Origin: Calycina herbarum
Lineage: Eukaryota > Ascomycota > Leotiomycetes > Helotiales > Pezizellaceae
Assembly: GCA_001414485.1 (NCBI GenBank)
Contig: LLEY01000017.1
Coordinates: 248,001 to 312,000 of the forward strand
DNA length: 64,000 nt
Direction: 5' to 3'
A program made the translations under genes and the position numbers. Positions 9,880 through 22,821 of the stretch are shown here, piece by piece; the stretch's first letter is position 1, and each line of letters begins with the position of its first letter. Below the pieces are notes generated by a model, which did no database searches, was not told where the DNA came from, and saw nothing but the letters and a program-made list of their open reading frames with translations.

Positions 9880-12600
9880 CTATGATAAAAACCGAAAATG
9901 AATGTTCAACTCAGCACGGAACGTTCGGCCCTTTGGAAGAGGCAAACAATGGAAGACTATTGTGGCAATGTAACATGATATATGGATGCAGTAATCTTCC
10001 ATCCCCGGAATTACCTTAAAGCTACTAAGCTTAATATGTAAGCATCTTTTTTTCCAGCTGGTACTTCCAAAAGCCTTCAAAAAAAAAGCACGAGTTTCAC
10101 AACACATCACTTGACAAGCCAGAGATGCAAGCCACTGGAACTTGACCTGACAACTGGATTCCTGTCCGCTTCGTGTTACACGATCTCGACTCCGTATCGT
10201 GAACCACTCAATGTCTTTCCCCTCTCCCCCTTTTCTCATCCCTTTCTTCTTCTTCGGCCATCCCACCTTCATTGCCGTCTTTTCGACATATCATAAACTC
10301 AGCTGAATTTCGAAACCATTCAAGCCCTGCCATGCCCATTCTTCGCTCCGTGAAACTGTCCAAATGCCCCCCGTGACCACGTAATAGAACGTGGCAGCAC
10401 AGGGACAGGAACATAACAACTGGTTGACAGCCCGCGGAGCAAGCCAATGAGAGGAACTCGCTGAAAATACGACACGCCACAATGCAATGCTGCCAATGGC
10501 CGGTCTGGTAAAAACCCAGTGATTTCTCTCCAATTGCGGCCCCCGCGAATGTTATCAATGATGGCGTGGATTGGTGACCACGAGTTGGGTTGTAACCCGC
10601 GGTGGTGATTCCGCTTCAGGTTGGGAGACGAGATATCACCAGCGGGTAAATGGAGTACCATTGGGGTGAGACCAATCAGAGCTGAAAATTCACAGGATTT
10701 CGTACATGGAAGCTTTTCGAAAGTGGAGTTGTTGGTGGTGGTGGTGGAGTCGGAATCGGAGAATCGTGGGTGTGGAGGTTGTGGGTTTGACTCGGCATGC
10801 AAATGCAGAGAGAAGGGAAAAAAGGTGGAAAAAAGCAAGTTGTTGTTGAGTGGCAGGGGAAGAAGAAAATATGTTATGCACAGGTGCAATGCAGACAGGG
10901 GTTTGCAGATGTGTTTGTCCAATAAATCCTCCGCTTTAGTTATCGGCTGGGAGCGGAGGATGTTGAAGGAAATTTGAAGTGATGTTCTTTAAAAAAAACC
11001 AAACTTTGGATGGTTAAGTGACTCGGAATGGTTAAGGAGACGGGAATGAGATTCCCAAGTTAGGGTTACCTGGCCCATGGGCTACTTATCATCATCGCGT
11101 TGGGTCCTCTTATAAGGGCTAAGATGAACCTTGACCCTTTCTCCATTCTTTCTCTCGCCCAGTCAGAAGGGAACGATGCTGTGCTGCGGGCCGTCGGAAG
11201 CGATGTTAGCGTTGATGAGATATCTTGTGTTTCTTGTCACTCCTGCAGTGCGATATCTCTATCTCGATAGCGGGAATGTATATAAAGAGGCTTGAAAGAA
11301 AACTATCAAGTCCGTTTGACAATTCTTGCGCTTGATGACCATTTTTTAACAGGCAGTCGTTGACTCTAGACCCATTCCGGCAAGTCGAGATGGAACTCAT
11401 CTATTCTCGTTCTTGTGACGATGCTGCAGCCCCTCTTGGGAAGAGAAGATAGACTAGGGTCCGGAGTAGAATTCGGGAAATAGAAGGAATCATGGCATTG
11501 GAAAATGATGCAAGGGGAAATGGAAGATGAGGTCCAGCATCCCGGGTAAAGTAGACGAAATATTCTTGGGTCCGGCAGGCCTTGATGGATGGCGTACTGG
11601 TACTCGTACGGTAACGTAGCACGACAATGCTGTGTTTTCTACGATATGGTTGTGAATGCGAGTGTAAATAAATATACAGCAAGTCAATATTTCGTGGGAA
11701 AAGAGGCTAGGGACTATTAGAAATACTCCATAATCGGTACTGAATCGCAGATCTGCCGTTGGTGGCTTCGCTTCTTCACATGCCCAGGGACGATGTGATG
11801 GAAAACAGGCTGGAAAGAAAGGCATCTGCAGAGAAAGCACTAATGCAGGGCATGAGTAGGCTAGCTTTTGTCGACGACAATCAAGAATAGTTCAACATGT
11901 CGTCCCAGTATCTCCGTCTCATACGGGGTTAATCGCTGCATCAGGGGCAAGGGATCGAGATGGACTTTCTGGAATGTTTCTTTTCCCTGTCCCATGGGCC
12001 AGGGAAGGAGAAACTCTGACCACCCGACGAACTGAGGCCTTCTTCCAGAGCCCTTCCATAAGAGGAGAGAAAGCTAGATGGGAGTTGACACGAGGAGACA
12101 AAGGAATTCCAAGATGTAAAACCGATGCTGATCTGATTCTGAACCCCAGCCGGGCGGGATAGTGACGGGATAGGGGCAAGTTGGCAAGAATTCGGGCATC
12201 GTCCCGAGAGGAGAGGCTAACGCTCCCCACAGCGAAACCGGTCTGTCGCCCCTGAGAAGGAGGGCAAGGGTAGGCGATGACAGGACAGGACAGAGCCTGA
12301 GGGAGCCCATCAGAAGCCATGAGACCCCTTGACTGGGTAAGACATTGCGAGGACGTGTACCGGGATGGCCTGCGAGCGGAGGCGTGGGTAAAGAGATGAG
12401 ATGAAGGGAAAGCCCAGGAAGGACGGACTACGGACTACGGACGAGAGAAGAGAGAAGATGATGAGCCAAAGAGGCACCTAAAAGCGAAGCATCAGCCTCA
12501 AAGAGAAAAGATATCTCCACCAATTTTCCTTCGCATTCCTGTTTCCAAGCGTACGAGTCGAGTAGTCTTGTAAATCAACCTCTCACATCCACATCCTTCA
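9880..12600. other. Long gene-poor region, no gene I can support
   Basis: Several frames of 100-200 codons exist on the minus strand (10320-10922, 11490-11840, 11919-12320). Their composition is Ser/Pro/His-rich and they show no domain, no plausible splice partners and no transmembrane or signal pattern, so I do not call them. Purine-rich and pyrimidine-rich tracts suggest upstream regulatory DNA of the PH-domain gene. Confidence 0.5.
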
Positions 12601-13546
12601 CCATCACCGCATAAATCCTAATCTGAAATCTGCAGGCGCATCACCTCTTCTTCTTGCCTTTGCGACTGGATCAACCACGCGCGCTGTCTTCCTCTTCCTC
12701 TCCTGTCTTCCATCGTTGAGATTCCTGTCCAGGCTCCGCATAAACACCACGCCAGCTGCGTTCAACGTGCATTTGCAGGCGTCCAGTCCCTGCTTCAGTG
12801 CCTCAGACAGAGTGCCGCCCACTAAGGCTCCCAAGCGAGAGAACGATAGCGACTCTCACGTTTCCCTTTGCCAGTCTTCCAAATCGCCCCAGTCTTTCTG
12901 CACTGCTGCTGCATCCTCCGCGGATGCGAAAAAACACCCCCAGCCAGGGCTTCATAATACGCTCGCATATGCACACGTTCAGAGAGTCCTTCTTGTCTTC
13001 TTGTTGGCCGAACCGTGTCGCTGAGAACGTGGTAGCACTCGAGTGCCATCTTTAGCCTAGTACTTGTACGGTGCCAGTGGGACCGAAGAACCTTCCATAA
13101 CACCGCAGATTCAGACTCACTTGGACCCTCAAACACTGATTCGCCGACGCCGCACAACCACGATTCCAGCTCCCTTCGTTATTTCCAGTAAAAGGGTCAT
13201 ACCGAGGGACCGCTACTGCAGCAACACCAGCGAGCATCGGAAAGCATAAGGAAGACAAACCGATTAGCCGTGGCGTGGTTAGTCTTGAGACGCTGCATTC
13301 GTAGTCCGGTTGCTGCTATCCGTCTGGTACTCGTCAACGAACCTCTTGCAAAGCAAACGACCAGCTTCCTGGACTGTCATCGAGTTCTGCGTAGGACAAC
13401 ATCGTAGGACACCCGCCAGTCAAGGATTCGAACAAACGATGTTATAGCACCTTGCCATTCTTTGACCGACCTTTTCTGATTTCTGCATTTCAGAAGCTCG
13501 ACAGCAGCAGCAGCACAGCAATTGAGGAGTAAACAGAACCGGCAGC
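12600..13546 (+). promoter_or_regulatory. Presumed promoter and long 5' leader of the PH-domain gene
   Basis: Pyrimidine-rich sequence with CAG repeats just before the start (about 13500-13520). It could be a long 5' UTR or contain an upstream non-coding exon. No in-frame extension of the protein is possible beyond the TGA at 13523-13525 without splicing. Confidence 0.4.
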
Positions 13547-15507
13547 ATGATATTGATGGAAGGATTGATGTCGGTGCCTCCGGAGAGAGGGACCATCATG
13601 GGTCGGGCGCTGTGGAAGGTTGGTAACTTGCAAGGAATGGCAGACGTAAAAACTAACAGTTTGTCATAGTCGCGATACGTCGTTCTCGGAACCGGTGCCC
13701 ATTTGAAAACACAAACAGACATTCTTTCCGAAAGCTCGAGGTCAATCCGCAAAGGACTCAAGTCCACCCCCTCGAAGCCTAATTTGGTGGATAGTACTCC
13801 GCAGGAGATGAGTGGACAAGAGCCAAAGTTGTACATTTCAATATACAAGGCGAAGGTATGTGGCATGGAGCATTGTAAACGGGAATTTACTGATGATTTC
13901 AGGGCGATTGGGAATTTATCGCGCAGCATCCAGTATCCGCCTTCAAGTCATCCGAGATTAGAACTCTACAGCATCGGAAACAGAGCCCTTCCCTCCCGAC
14001 GTTGGTGCTAGAATTGAAACCCGATTCTTTATCCGAGAAGCAAAGAAAGCGAAGATCGAGTCGAACCGCTGGTCTCACATCGAAGGACCCTTGGGCAAAT
14101 GTCATTTTGTTTCGAACGGTACCAGAGGAACGATACAATATCTACGATTGGCAGGTTTCTATAAAGTCGAAATTGACACCCGAAAGCCCAGAGGATAGTC
14201 CCCTGACACCGGCAAGCCCATCGTTTAATAATTTTACAAACCCATTCTCACGAGAGTCGAGAAATACGTCGAGACCGGATATGCAACAGCGGATATCGAG
14301 TCAAACTATGAACAGCTACCCACACGTCAGGGACAGGCCCTCAAATATAATTTCACCATCTCCCAGTCTTCGATCCCGACGATCAGACTTATCTTCCCAG
14401 TCAAGTTCACTTCACCCTCCTCTAGGATTTACCTCTCACCAGAATTACCCAACCACCCTTCCCTCGGACCTCCCGTCACCAGCTTCGACATATGAAAACC
14501 AATTCGTCGAGGGTTGGACGTCAGCACAAGGCCGGTCATCGGCGCTTTCCTCCCACACCAGAGGTAGTAACAGCATCGCCTCAGCCGTGCACCCTACTAG
14601 CCCTATTGCATCTACACCACCAGGACCAAGAGAAACGATTTTGGACAGGGCGTTCCAAATGAGATGTATACCAGGAAGTGACAGGGCGACTGACAAAGAG
14701 GAGGAAAAGATAAGCAGTATAGCTCGCTTCGAGGCATTAATGAGAGAGGTCGATGAGCGAAAAAAGAAAAAGGAGATTGAGAATGAAGCAGCTTCACGAA
14801 ACAAGCAAGAATGGGATCTCGATGAGGAATCTGAGGAGTCTGATATGGCCGATTCCGGTGACGAAGGCGGGAATTTCAATATTCCCACTCCCGCTCAACG
14901 AGCTCTGGATTATATTTCGGGACGACGACCACCCCCAACTCCAACATCACGGCCATTATCACCACCTCCTCGGAGTCCTCCAATCCCATTTTTGAATTCA
15001 CAGGCCATGTCAGCCTTCCATGGTGGCCCGTCAGCATCTACAGGTAGTGGTCTTCGACCTCGCGCCGGAACGACGTCGACAAGAAACAAAACTAGTCGAC
15101 CCAGTTCGATGGCACTTCCTTCTAGATCCATGTCTACTGCCACCATCCCAACCTTGAAAGAAAACAACACGAACAATGGGAAATTGAGCGCAGCTTCAGC
15201 TGAGGACCGTGGCAAGGAGAAGAGACGAAGCAGCACAAGTGTCAAGAGACTTAGTTTTCAAGAATTCGCCAAGCGACTTTCCTCGACTAGTAGCTTGTTA
15301 TTGGTGCAAACCAATGCGAGTTCCTCCTCCGGGAGAGACGGCAGTCGAAGAACGAGCAGTGAATACGGATTCGAGGTTGAAGATCGGGGATTACGAAGCC
15401 CTATCATGGGATCAATGAGCACGAGTGGAGATAAAGACGCCCGCGACAAGAGATGTGGTTGGAGGGGAAGCGTTGGTGTTTTCGGAAGTGAGGGAGGCTT
15501 CCTATGA
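13547..15507 (+). CDS. PH-domain-containing protein
   Basis: Exons 13547-13618, 13670-13855 and 13903-15507 join in phase 0 to give 620 aa. The N-terminal third resembles a pleckstrin-homology domain: LWKSRYVVLG is the typical first strands (exon 1/2 junction), followed by KLYISIYKAKGDWEFIAQHP. A membrane phosphoinositide or protein-binding adaptor is inferred. The rest is Ser/Pro-rich and disordered, with a charged Lys/Glu helix around 14700-14870 and a proline-rich stretch near 14930-15000. The extreme C-terminus WRGSVGVFGSEGGFL looks constrained. The start is the first ATG after an in-frame stop; an upstream coding exon cannot be excluded. The partner and pathway are unknown. Confidence 0.85.
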
Positions 15508-18481
15508 GCAACGTTCGACAAAATTTGCTACTATTTAATCTTTCGATACTCCCCCGACTTTGTTTTCGAACGAACGATTCTTTTGGAGATCTGGAAAAGG
15601 AAAAGGATTTATTACATGATTTACACGGCCACCTTATTTTACGTTTTGTTTTTTTGGGCGGAGTTGGGTATCATCTCTCCACCCCACCTACCTCATTGGA
15701 GGAAAAGAGCATGTGATGGCGTACTTGTGTCATATTTTTGGGTGGAACTATTGATGATATCGATTTCGGAACATTTTTTTGCTGGGAGGTTTTGATTAAC
15801 GAAACGACTTGGGTGTTTAGATTGACCATTTGTTTTTTGGGTTGTTCTGTATTTTAAAGGGGGGGACTCTTTCGCTTTACATATTATACCTTATCTCGCT
15901 CTTGGTCTTTTTCCGATTTAGCTTTTTGTTGTTACGTTCGAATTGTATTTAGTTTTTTGGTGGGGTAATTTGATGAAGGGGGGGAGGGATTTTTTGGTTG
16001 AATATATATACTTTGCAACTTACTTTTGGACTATATTTTGTGAGGCCGTTTCCACTGTCTCATTTGAGCAAGCAGCTCCAGGCAGCAGATGTGTTATTGA
16101 GGCACTATATCTTTTTACCTCTCACAGCCTGAATGTCTGCTAGCGCTGGAACCAGAACCGATTTCTACAGGTATCCTCTCCTCTTTATGCTCTCAGACCT
16201 CACAAATACACCTTGAGTATTTTGGATGGGACTGCTGTTGCCCGTTTGCTATCATAGTGACTAAAACTTTTGGTTCCTCATGAGGTGATGCTAGACCTGT
16301 GATGTGCTTTTAAACATGACAAGTAGCATGGAGCTTATGTGAGTGAGTGAATAGTTGCTCTTTTTATGGGTGACTTATGAATTAGGGTTGTCTCTTCTCC
16401 CTCGAATTGGCAAGAACACACCGTACTGGTCGTAATCCATGATTCGTGGGACACAAAGAGAACTACAGATTTACTCTATATCCTCATCACCTTCCCGACC
16501 CCTGGCTCGCCTTCGTACCTAAGCACTCAATCTAGTTTACAATTGTCGCTCAGTTTTTTTTTGTCGTGACGTGCCAATCTGAACAAAGAAAAGAAAAAGG
16601 GCTTGTTCGGAAAGTCGTTTGAAGAACTTTGATTTTTCCAAAAAAAAACAAACAAACAAAAAAACAAATACCCGAGAGATTTGGGATAGATCAAATCTTA
16701 CTGACAAAGAAGTTCTGAGAAGTAATTCAAACGTCTTGATTAATCTAATACTACCGACATATTCTAAAAGAGCGAAACCACATCTAAACCTAAGAGAAAA
16801 ACTCACGGAAAAGAAAAAACCATAATTTGTTTCAATCAACTCGAGACATAAAACTTAGATCCGAGGATTCCCAAGCTTGCCAGTTTACTCAACTCCTTAC
16901 ACTCTCCACTCTCCAACTCTCCAACAGCTTCTCTCAATCTTCCATCTTGCTCATCTGATATACGACTACTAGGGACTACAAGCTTAGAGAGCCTACTTTT
17001 AGAACACAAACACACAAAAACACAAAAATACAGAGCACACTCCACTTTTAAACCCACAACACCAACCCATCCAAGAGAGTCTCGAAGTCCAAAGTGAACC
17101 TTTCCCAACTTCAGTAAGTCGCCGAACGAACAACATCGCACAGAAACGGGGTGTTCCTGTATTACACTTCCGCTTGCTATCACAGCTAGTACAATCACTC
17201 ACTCACTCACTCACTCATATATTCACTCCCTCGTTCTCAGAATTCACCGTATAAACTTAACAAGAACTCAAGGTCTTAAAATTGTGGAACGGGCATCGGG
17301 ATAGGAAGACAAGTGAGAAGAGTACCTTAGCGAGGAGCAGGAAATAGAATGGCATACCAGATTTTAATTAGACTTAACCTAACCTAACCTCACACTTGAA
17401 AGAGAATTAGACTCAAACTCATGCTTTCAGTAATTCCAGTAATTTCAATAACTTCAATAATGTCGAGAAAGAAAAACATACCCAATTCTCAAAACGCATA
17501 TCAGAAGCTACCTTCCAACACGTCCTTAACTCTTAAAATTATAAACCTTAAAAAAATATCTACTACAATGAAGAAAAATAGATCGAGCGGTTGATATTCC
17601 TCGGGGGGAAATTTAATAAGACGAATCCATCCATATATATCCATTCATGAAATCTGAACTTACCAAGTGAATACCGAGCCTGTCTGTGGGCTCTTATTGT
17701 AACGGAAAAGGACCGCCCAGTCCTAAAAGGTTGAAAAGTGTAAATCTCGAGGTGTCAATGGAAGAAGACTGCCGTCAGATCTTGTGATTTACTAAATACT
17801 AAAGCGTGCCTGTTGATTAGGATCCAATAGTGTCCCCGTAAAGCGAGCTGATGGGACTTGGTTGGAGCAGAGTTCACCCCCCCCCCCGGCTCCTCTTGAC
17901 ACTATAACTATAGACTGTAGTATTCACTACTCTCAAAGTCTCATGAATCTTCCTCTCTCCTTGTCCCTTTCTCTCTCTCGCTTCCTCTTCCTCTCACCAA
18001 TACATCACCTGCCAAATATCTTCACTATCTCTCTACAACCTACTCTCTACCCAAACAAGACAATCACCCCACCAAAGACATTAACATTCAAAAAGTATTT
18101 TGTTATTAATTTAATTCAAATTAAAGGTTTCTCCTCCTCACGCCCCAAACACCAATGCCCAACCCATCTCATATATAAAGAAAAATCGAAGAAAGAATTA
18201 TTAGGTAGCTAGAACGCCCCATTCCCCCCTTCACCAACAAGAAGGAATGCATGCCCTCCAGCTTGTACAATACATTATTAACCACCCTTTTCCCTACCGC
18301 CGGGGTTCCTCTCCAAAACCCGGCCTTCTATCGTTTTTCTCGTGCTGCTGCTTATGTACAAGTTGTGTCCAAGAAGTATAAACATTTTTGGTTCCTTTCT
18401 TTTCCTACTTCCCCAGTCTCCTTTTCAACCTCTCTTGGAAGTCGAGAGGGTTTAAATCAAGCCCCGATACCCACCAAAGAT
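15508..18481. other. Intergenic region of 3 kb, no gene seen
   Basis: GT-rich 3' flank of the PH-domain gene, then AT-rich DNA with simple repeats: an A/C-rich tract at 16639-16670, (ACTC)n at 17195-17217 and a poly-C run near 17877-17887. Short frames here (for example 17862-18212) are low complexity. The right end is the 3' flank of the minus-strand desaturase. Confidence 0.55.
17195..17217. repeat. (ACTC)n microsatellite
   Basis: Five to six perfect tandem copies of a 4-bp unit. Confidence 0.85.
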
Positions 18482-19605
18482 CTAGTTGGCTTTCTTGGTA
18501 CTTAACTTCACCTCGTCAGTTCCGTAGGTACGGTCATCCTCACCCTCCACATCCTTAACCAACCTCTCCATCTCCGCGACCTGTCGTTCCCACTCTTTCT
18601 GTCCCATCTTACTCTCTCTTCGGAACAACTCCTCATTTGGCTTACGATAACTACCTCCCAATCGATCCCAAAGAGTGGTGTATTGTCCGTAGTTATAGTT
18701 GAAGTAAAGATGGTGCATCGTATGACACGCAGCACCATTGAGAATAGGACTATTGGCAACATATTCTCCATCGTGGATGAATACCGTCCAGATTTGAACG
18801 AAGAGGAAAAGACCGAGGTATGCGAATTTCTGAAGCGGGAAGATGAAGGGGAAGAAGTGGTATGGAAGGGATTGTGCCCAGCCGTCGACGGGGTGGAAGG
18901 CAATTGCGGCGTAGGGTGTGGGCATGATCCATTTGTGGTGTGCTTTGTGTAGCGTCTTGTAGATGGAGGGATGGTGGAGACCGCGGTGGATGAAGTAGAC
19001 GAAACAGTCGGTGAAGAGGATGAAGAAGGGGAATTGGAGCCAGTTGTAGAAGCGGAAGGGTTCATCGCTGAAGGAGTCGTAGAGTTTGGAGTAGCCCAGG
19101 ACTTCGGCGAGGAAGAAAGGAGCGGTGAGGACGGCCATGGTGGGCATGGAGTTGCAGGATTGTTTGATTTCTTGTCGGATTTGGTTCTTGAGGAATTTGG
19201 GGTGTTTGAAGGTGGTTTTATCGAAAACGAAGATGTAAGAGAGGGTGGCTATTAAAAAGTAAATTGCTGCTCCGGCGATCCTGTTGCAGAGGGGGTTAGT
19301 TGAGTGGTCTTGAAGGCGCATTCATAGCTGGTCAGGACATACCAGGTAACCAGCACAAGAGAAAGGAATTGGCGGTATATGTTATCCCTCATCCATTGAC
19401 TTGTATATGCGGCCTCCCCGGGTGGAAAGGATATGAATTGCGTAGCCGGTTCGAATTGCCACGACGATGGCTGCCGCGAGTGCAACGAGGTAGTATTGTT
19501 CAGTCCATCTTTTGACGAGGTGTATACTGCGGATTGTGCTGGGAGAATGGCCGAGTAGAGGTAGTCAAAGAAGTAGGTATCGCATAATTCGAGGGCGATA
19601 TCCAT
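18482..19605 (-). CDS. ERG3: C-5 sterol desaturase (ERG3 type)
   Basis: Introduces the C5-C6 double bond into episterol-type intermediates in late ergosterol synthesis, in the ER membrane, as a di-iron enzyme. Exon 1 is 19343-19605 and exon 2 is 18482-19280; the 62-nt intron 19281-19342 has GTATGT and CTAAC signals and splits the Trp codon. Product 353 aa, close to family length. The histidine boxes of the fatty-acid hydroxylase superfamily are intact: HRGLHH (residues about 186-191), HKAHH (199-203) and HTMHH (274-278), the last followed by LYFNYNYGQ. Several hydrophobic segments and the run SYIFVFDKTTFKHPKFLKNQ match ERG3 strongly. Fungi often carry two ERG3 paralogues; I cannot tell which this is. 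Confidence 0.95.
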
Positions 19606-22284
19606 ACTGGCGGAGGTGTGGTTGCGCAGAGCAAACCAAAAGGGGGGGAGAAAGTTGTTGAGGCGGGGTGGGGATTTGTCGCAAGCAGAATCAGGTACTC
19701 GGTACAGGTGATAAACTCCAAATGAATGGGTTTCCGTCGACAACCAAGTCGAAGTCGAAGGCGATGTTTGTCGGTGGGGTTGGAGGAGTTGAGAAGAAGT
19801 CAAAAGAGATTCAATGTTTTGCAGACTCCTCGGGATATCAACCACTTTCTCGGACTTTCTTTTCAATCTGGTGCTCTTCGTGCTTGCAACTTTAAATTGG
19901 GATCCACTCCTTCCTCTTCTCCACTTTCTTCTGTACTAGTGGTGGGACCAATCAAATTACCTCAATGGACGACTACGGCAAGTGACAGAGCACTGAAGCG
20001 TCAACGGCCTGGTCGCCCGTGGTGGCACCCGTAGTCGCCTTCTGGAAACACACCACTCCCATCAGTCGGTACCTTGAGTTTCCGGTGGCATATCACCAAT
20101 GACATTGCACGATGGGTCGATCAACAATGTCATGCGTTCCCTACGACTTACGAGTACAGTACAGTACAGTCACAGTGTAGGTAGTACTGTACTCCTGCAT
20201 CAAACTCCAACCTGGAAGTCGCCGTCGGAATCACGCATCAATCGTTCATTGCCGGATCGAGCGGATTACTTCTACAAACCCCGACCGTAGATATCTCCGA
20301 GATTTCGATAAAATGTAAGCGCACGGCCGCTGTGCCATACTAAGTGTCTGTGCACACTACATTTGATTTGGGGTTTGGGGGGGGAAGAGTAATTGTGGAC
20401 AAGATTTTTCATCAGATTAGATTAGATCTTCAAATATGCTTGGGCGGTCAAAACTCTAGCGGGGTTGTTCCTGCAGCGCCAACCCCTCGCCTCCCAAGAC
20501 TGAACCAAGACCAAAGTCCGATATCGCTCTTAGGGATCTACGAGTACTTCATTTTAGTTGAGTTCTATTTTGGTGATTAACAATCCTGAAATGTATCCAT
20601 CAGGAAGTGGTTGAGTTGCATGCTTGTAGCTAGTTTCGGCGGTGCCATCGGTAACAAGATTGATGGTACCAGATCATGGAGAAAGACTCGTTATTCTACT
20701 CTCGTGGCACAGTATGATAAGATCTTATGTCAGTTGTCTTGGAAAATTAGTGGGCTAGCCAGCGGTGTAGTGACCTGCTTCGACAAAACTCTCGATTCGT
20801 TTTCGATGACGAGACATCATATATGGTAATGGGTTACTCTGGACGTGGACTGGGTAAGAAAGTCGTGCCTTCTCTTCTCAGCTTCTCGTCTTGGCATGCC
20901 GAGGTCGAGGTTGCGAGGTGAGAGAAGGAACGACCTCGACCTCGAGCGTCACTCCAGGACAGAACCAGAACTAGGGCACCTCAAGTACGAGTCGTGCCTG
21001 CCTTCCTTCTTTGCTCTCGTCATGGTGAACCCGAAGTCAAAACCAAGGCTGGGGAAGGCGCGATCTCTAACCCCTCCCTAGGTGGACGGACCTCTTGTCG
21101 AGTTGAGAGATAAGAGAAGGAACGACTTGCTCAGAATATCTTAATCTCAAGAACCCTTAGCTTCGGGATGTCTTGAGGTCGAGGTTCTTTCTTCTCTTGA
21201 TTTCGTCCCTCGACAATCTTGGAGACCCCCAATTCCTCAAGCTGCATTAGCAAGAACCCCACAGAAAGGGTGGAATAACAACCTACCTTCACCTCCCATG
21301 AACCCGCCATCTGTTCCGATGAAGAAGCCCCCCAACCGTATCCCAGCCCCTCAACGAACTAGCAACCATTCGCCACGGGGACATGCCTGGAGTCTTTGTA
21401 ACCGTGAGATTTGCCCCGGTGACGACTCTCAGCAGAGGGATATGTGATGATGAGGACCTTCCCGGGGCTCATGACTGGAGATAGGTTGTTTCGACGTGGA
21501 GAAGGCTGTGGTGTGAGAAAAATGTTGAGGTGTTGAGGAAGAAGTGGAAGAGAGGGAGAGCGGGCGTTTCTAGGTTTGGGAGTTGAGTTGTGAGGTGAGT
21601 TGGGGTGGTTCCTTCCTTGTGGAGAGATGTGCGCGCTTGCGGTTACCTAGCTAGGTAGAATTGCTGTCTGGTTTTTTGTGAGGTGGGAAAGGAAGGAACG
21701 ACTCAAGAGTCGTTGCGACCTGAGGTGGTGCAGCCGACGAGGTCTCGACTGGATCTCTTCGACCTCATCAGGGAAAGAACGATTTTGACGAGCATTCTAG
21801 TTTTAGTCTTCTACATCCATGCTTGGTGCTTATCGTACGAATGTCGAGATGCTTTGCCGTTCTTTCGAAGCGTCTGTACGATTGAAGGTCTAAAGTCATG
21901 CCAGCATACACAACTACACCCGCTGATAAGCTCGTTCTCCCATCAATAATGAAATCGTTGGAACTTGGTCAAATATGTACCCATTTTCATTTCTAAATTA
22001 AAGCCAACGAGATGAAGCAGTACACTACCAAAACAACTTGCCACCACATATAGTTTCAAATTCTTTGCGTCTCAGTCTTGACACAATCCCTCCTCACAGG
22101 TAGAGCCCAAAATATCATCACAACAGGCACTGGGTCTTCCTCCCAGAAGTCCTTAAGTAACTCTTCCTTTTCAAGGCTTCGAAGATGGCTCCTTATTACT
22201 CTAAGCTGAAACCTCCATTGGTGTAGGATTACAAGACCCATCCACAACTACCCCCACACAAAAATCCGCTTCCACTGCCTCTCT
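19606..22284. other. Intergenic region of 2.7 kb with repeat-like segments
   Basis: Upstream of the desaturase; its left end should hold that promoter. No convincing gene. It contains a short hairpin at 20152-20194. The stretch of about 20850-21720 uses related fragments repeatedly (GAGGTCGAGGTT, GAGAAGGAACGAC, GTCGTGCCT), suggesting an old repeat. Confidence 0.5.
20152..20194. repeat. Short inverted repeat (hairpin)
   Basis: GAGTACAGTA at 20152-20161 pairs with TACTGTACTC at 20185-20194, with a 23-nt loop that contains further CAGTA copies. No target duplication seen. Confidence 0.65.
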
Positions 22285-22821
22285 TCACTCCTTCACTTCC
22301 CCAGTTCGCTCCTCCAGAGCAGAACCACTCTTCGCCGAGGTAAAATAAACATCGAGAGCAGCCTGTAAGTCGCTTGCGAGCTCGTCGACGGAATTTGTAT
22401 TGACCGATTTTGCAGACGACATATTATCTGTGGCATTCAAAGTCTCATTCACTTTCCCAGAACGCTCCTCTAGAGCAGAATCTCTTGTCGTAAAGCGAAC
22501 ACAAAGAGCATTTTGCAAGTCATCTGCAATCTCGTTGACAGTATCGAGTAACTTTGCAGCCGGCATATTATCCACTTCAGTACATGCCTCGACCGATTTT
22601 GAAGTCGCATTCTTCCCGCCTGCTTCTAGTACGCGTGCAGTTGCATTCTCCGCATTCTGTGCGTTCGCTGGAATAATTTTAACTCCCGCTTTCGACGATC
22701 GCTTGACAGGTGGATCGGGGGCCAAGATGGTGTATTCTCCTGTCACGTCTTGTGGTTTCGTAGGCAGAGCAAGAATAGTCGAGAGTTGGGCACCCAAAAG
22801 AAGTGTTTGGTGGAGACGCAT
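22285..22821 (-). CDS. Small secreted protein with two internal repeats
   Basis: Not recognised by family. Single exon, 178 aa, ATG at 22819-22821. Residues 1-18 form a signal peptide (MRLHQTLLLGAQLSTILA). A dibasic VKR at residues 39-41 is a likely Kex2 site. Two related units follow, about residues 83-124 and 131-176. Each runs DNM-x-x-AK, then a helical segment ending DLQ-x-AL, then SALEER-[ST]-G-x-V. There are two cysteines (80 and 107) and several N-glycosylation sequons. Secretion is well supported; a role as effector or processed peptide precursor is inference. No neighbour hints at its job. Confidence 0.72.
   Translation of the reverse strand: MRLHQTLLLGAQLSTILALPTKPQDVTGEYTILAPDPPVKRSSKAGVKIIPANAQNAENATARVLEAGGKNATSKSVEACTEVDNMPAAKLLDTVNEIADDLQNALCVRFTTRDSALEERSGKVNETLNATDNMSSAKSVNTNSVDELASDLQAALDVYFTSAKSGSALEERTGEVKE

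Noticed and set aside
10320..10922. 200-codon minus-strand frame
   Set aside because: Low-complexity Ser/Pro/Thr composition with no motif, signal peptide or splice partner.
11919..12320. 133-codon minus-strand frame with ATG
   Set aside because: Arg/Ser/Pro-rich, no recognisable domain and no support from neighbours.
17375..17390. Telomere-like TAACCTAACCTAACCT
   Set aside because: The unit is CCTAA (5 bp), not the fungal TTAGGG/CCCTAA; there are only three copies and they are internal, next to genes.
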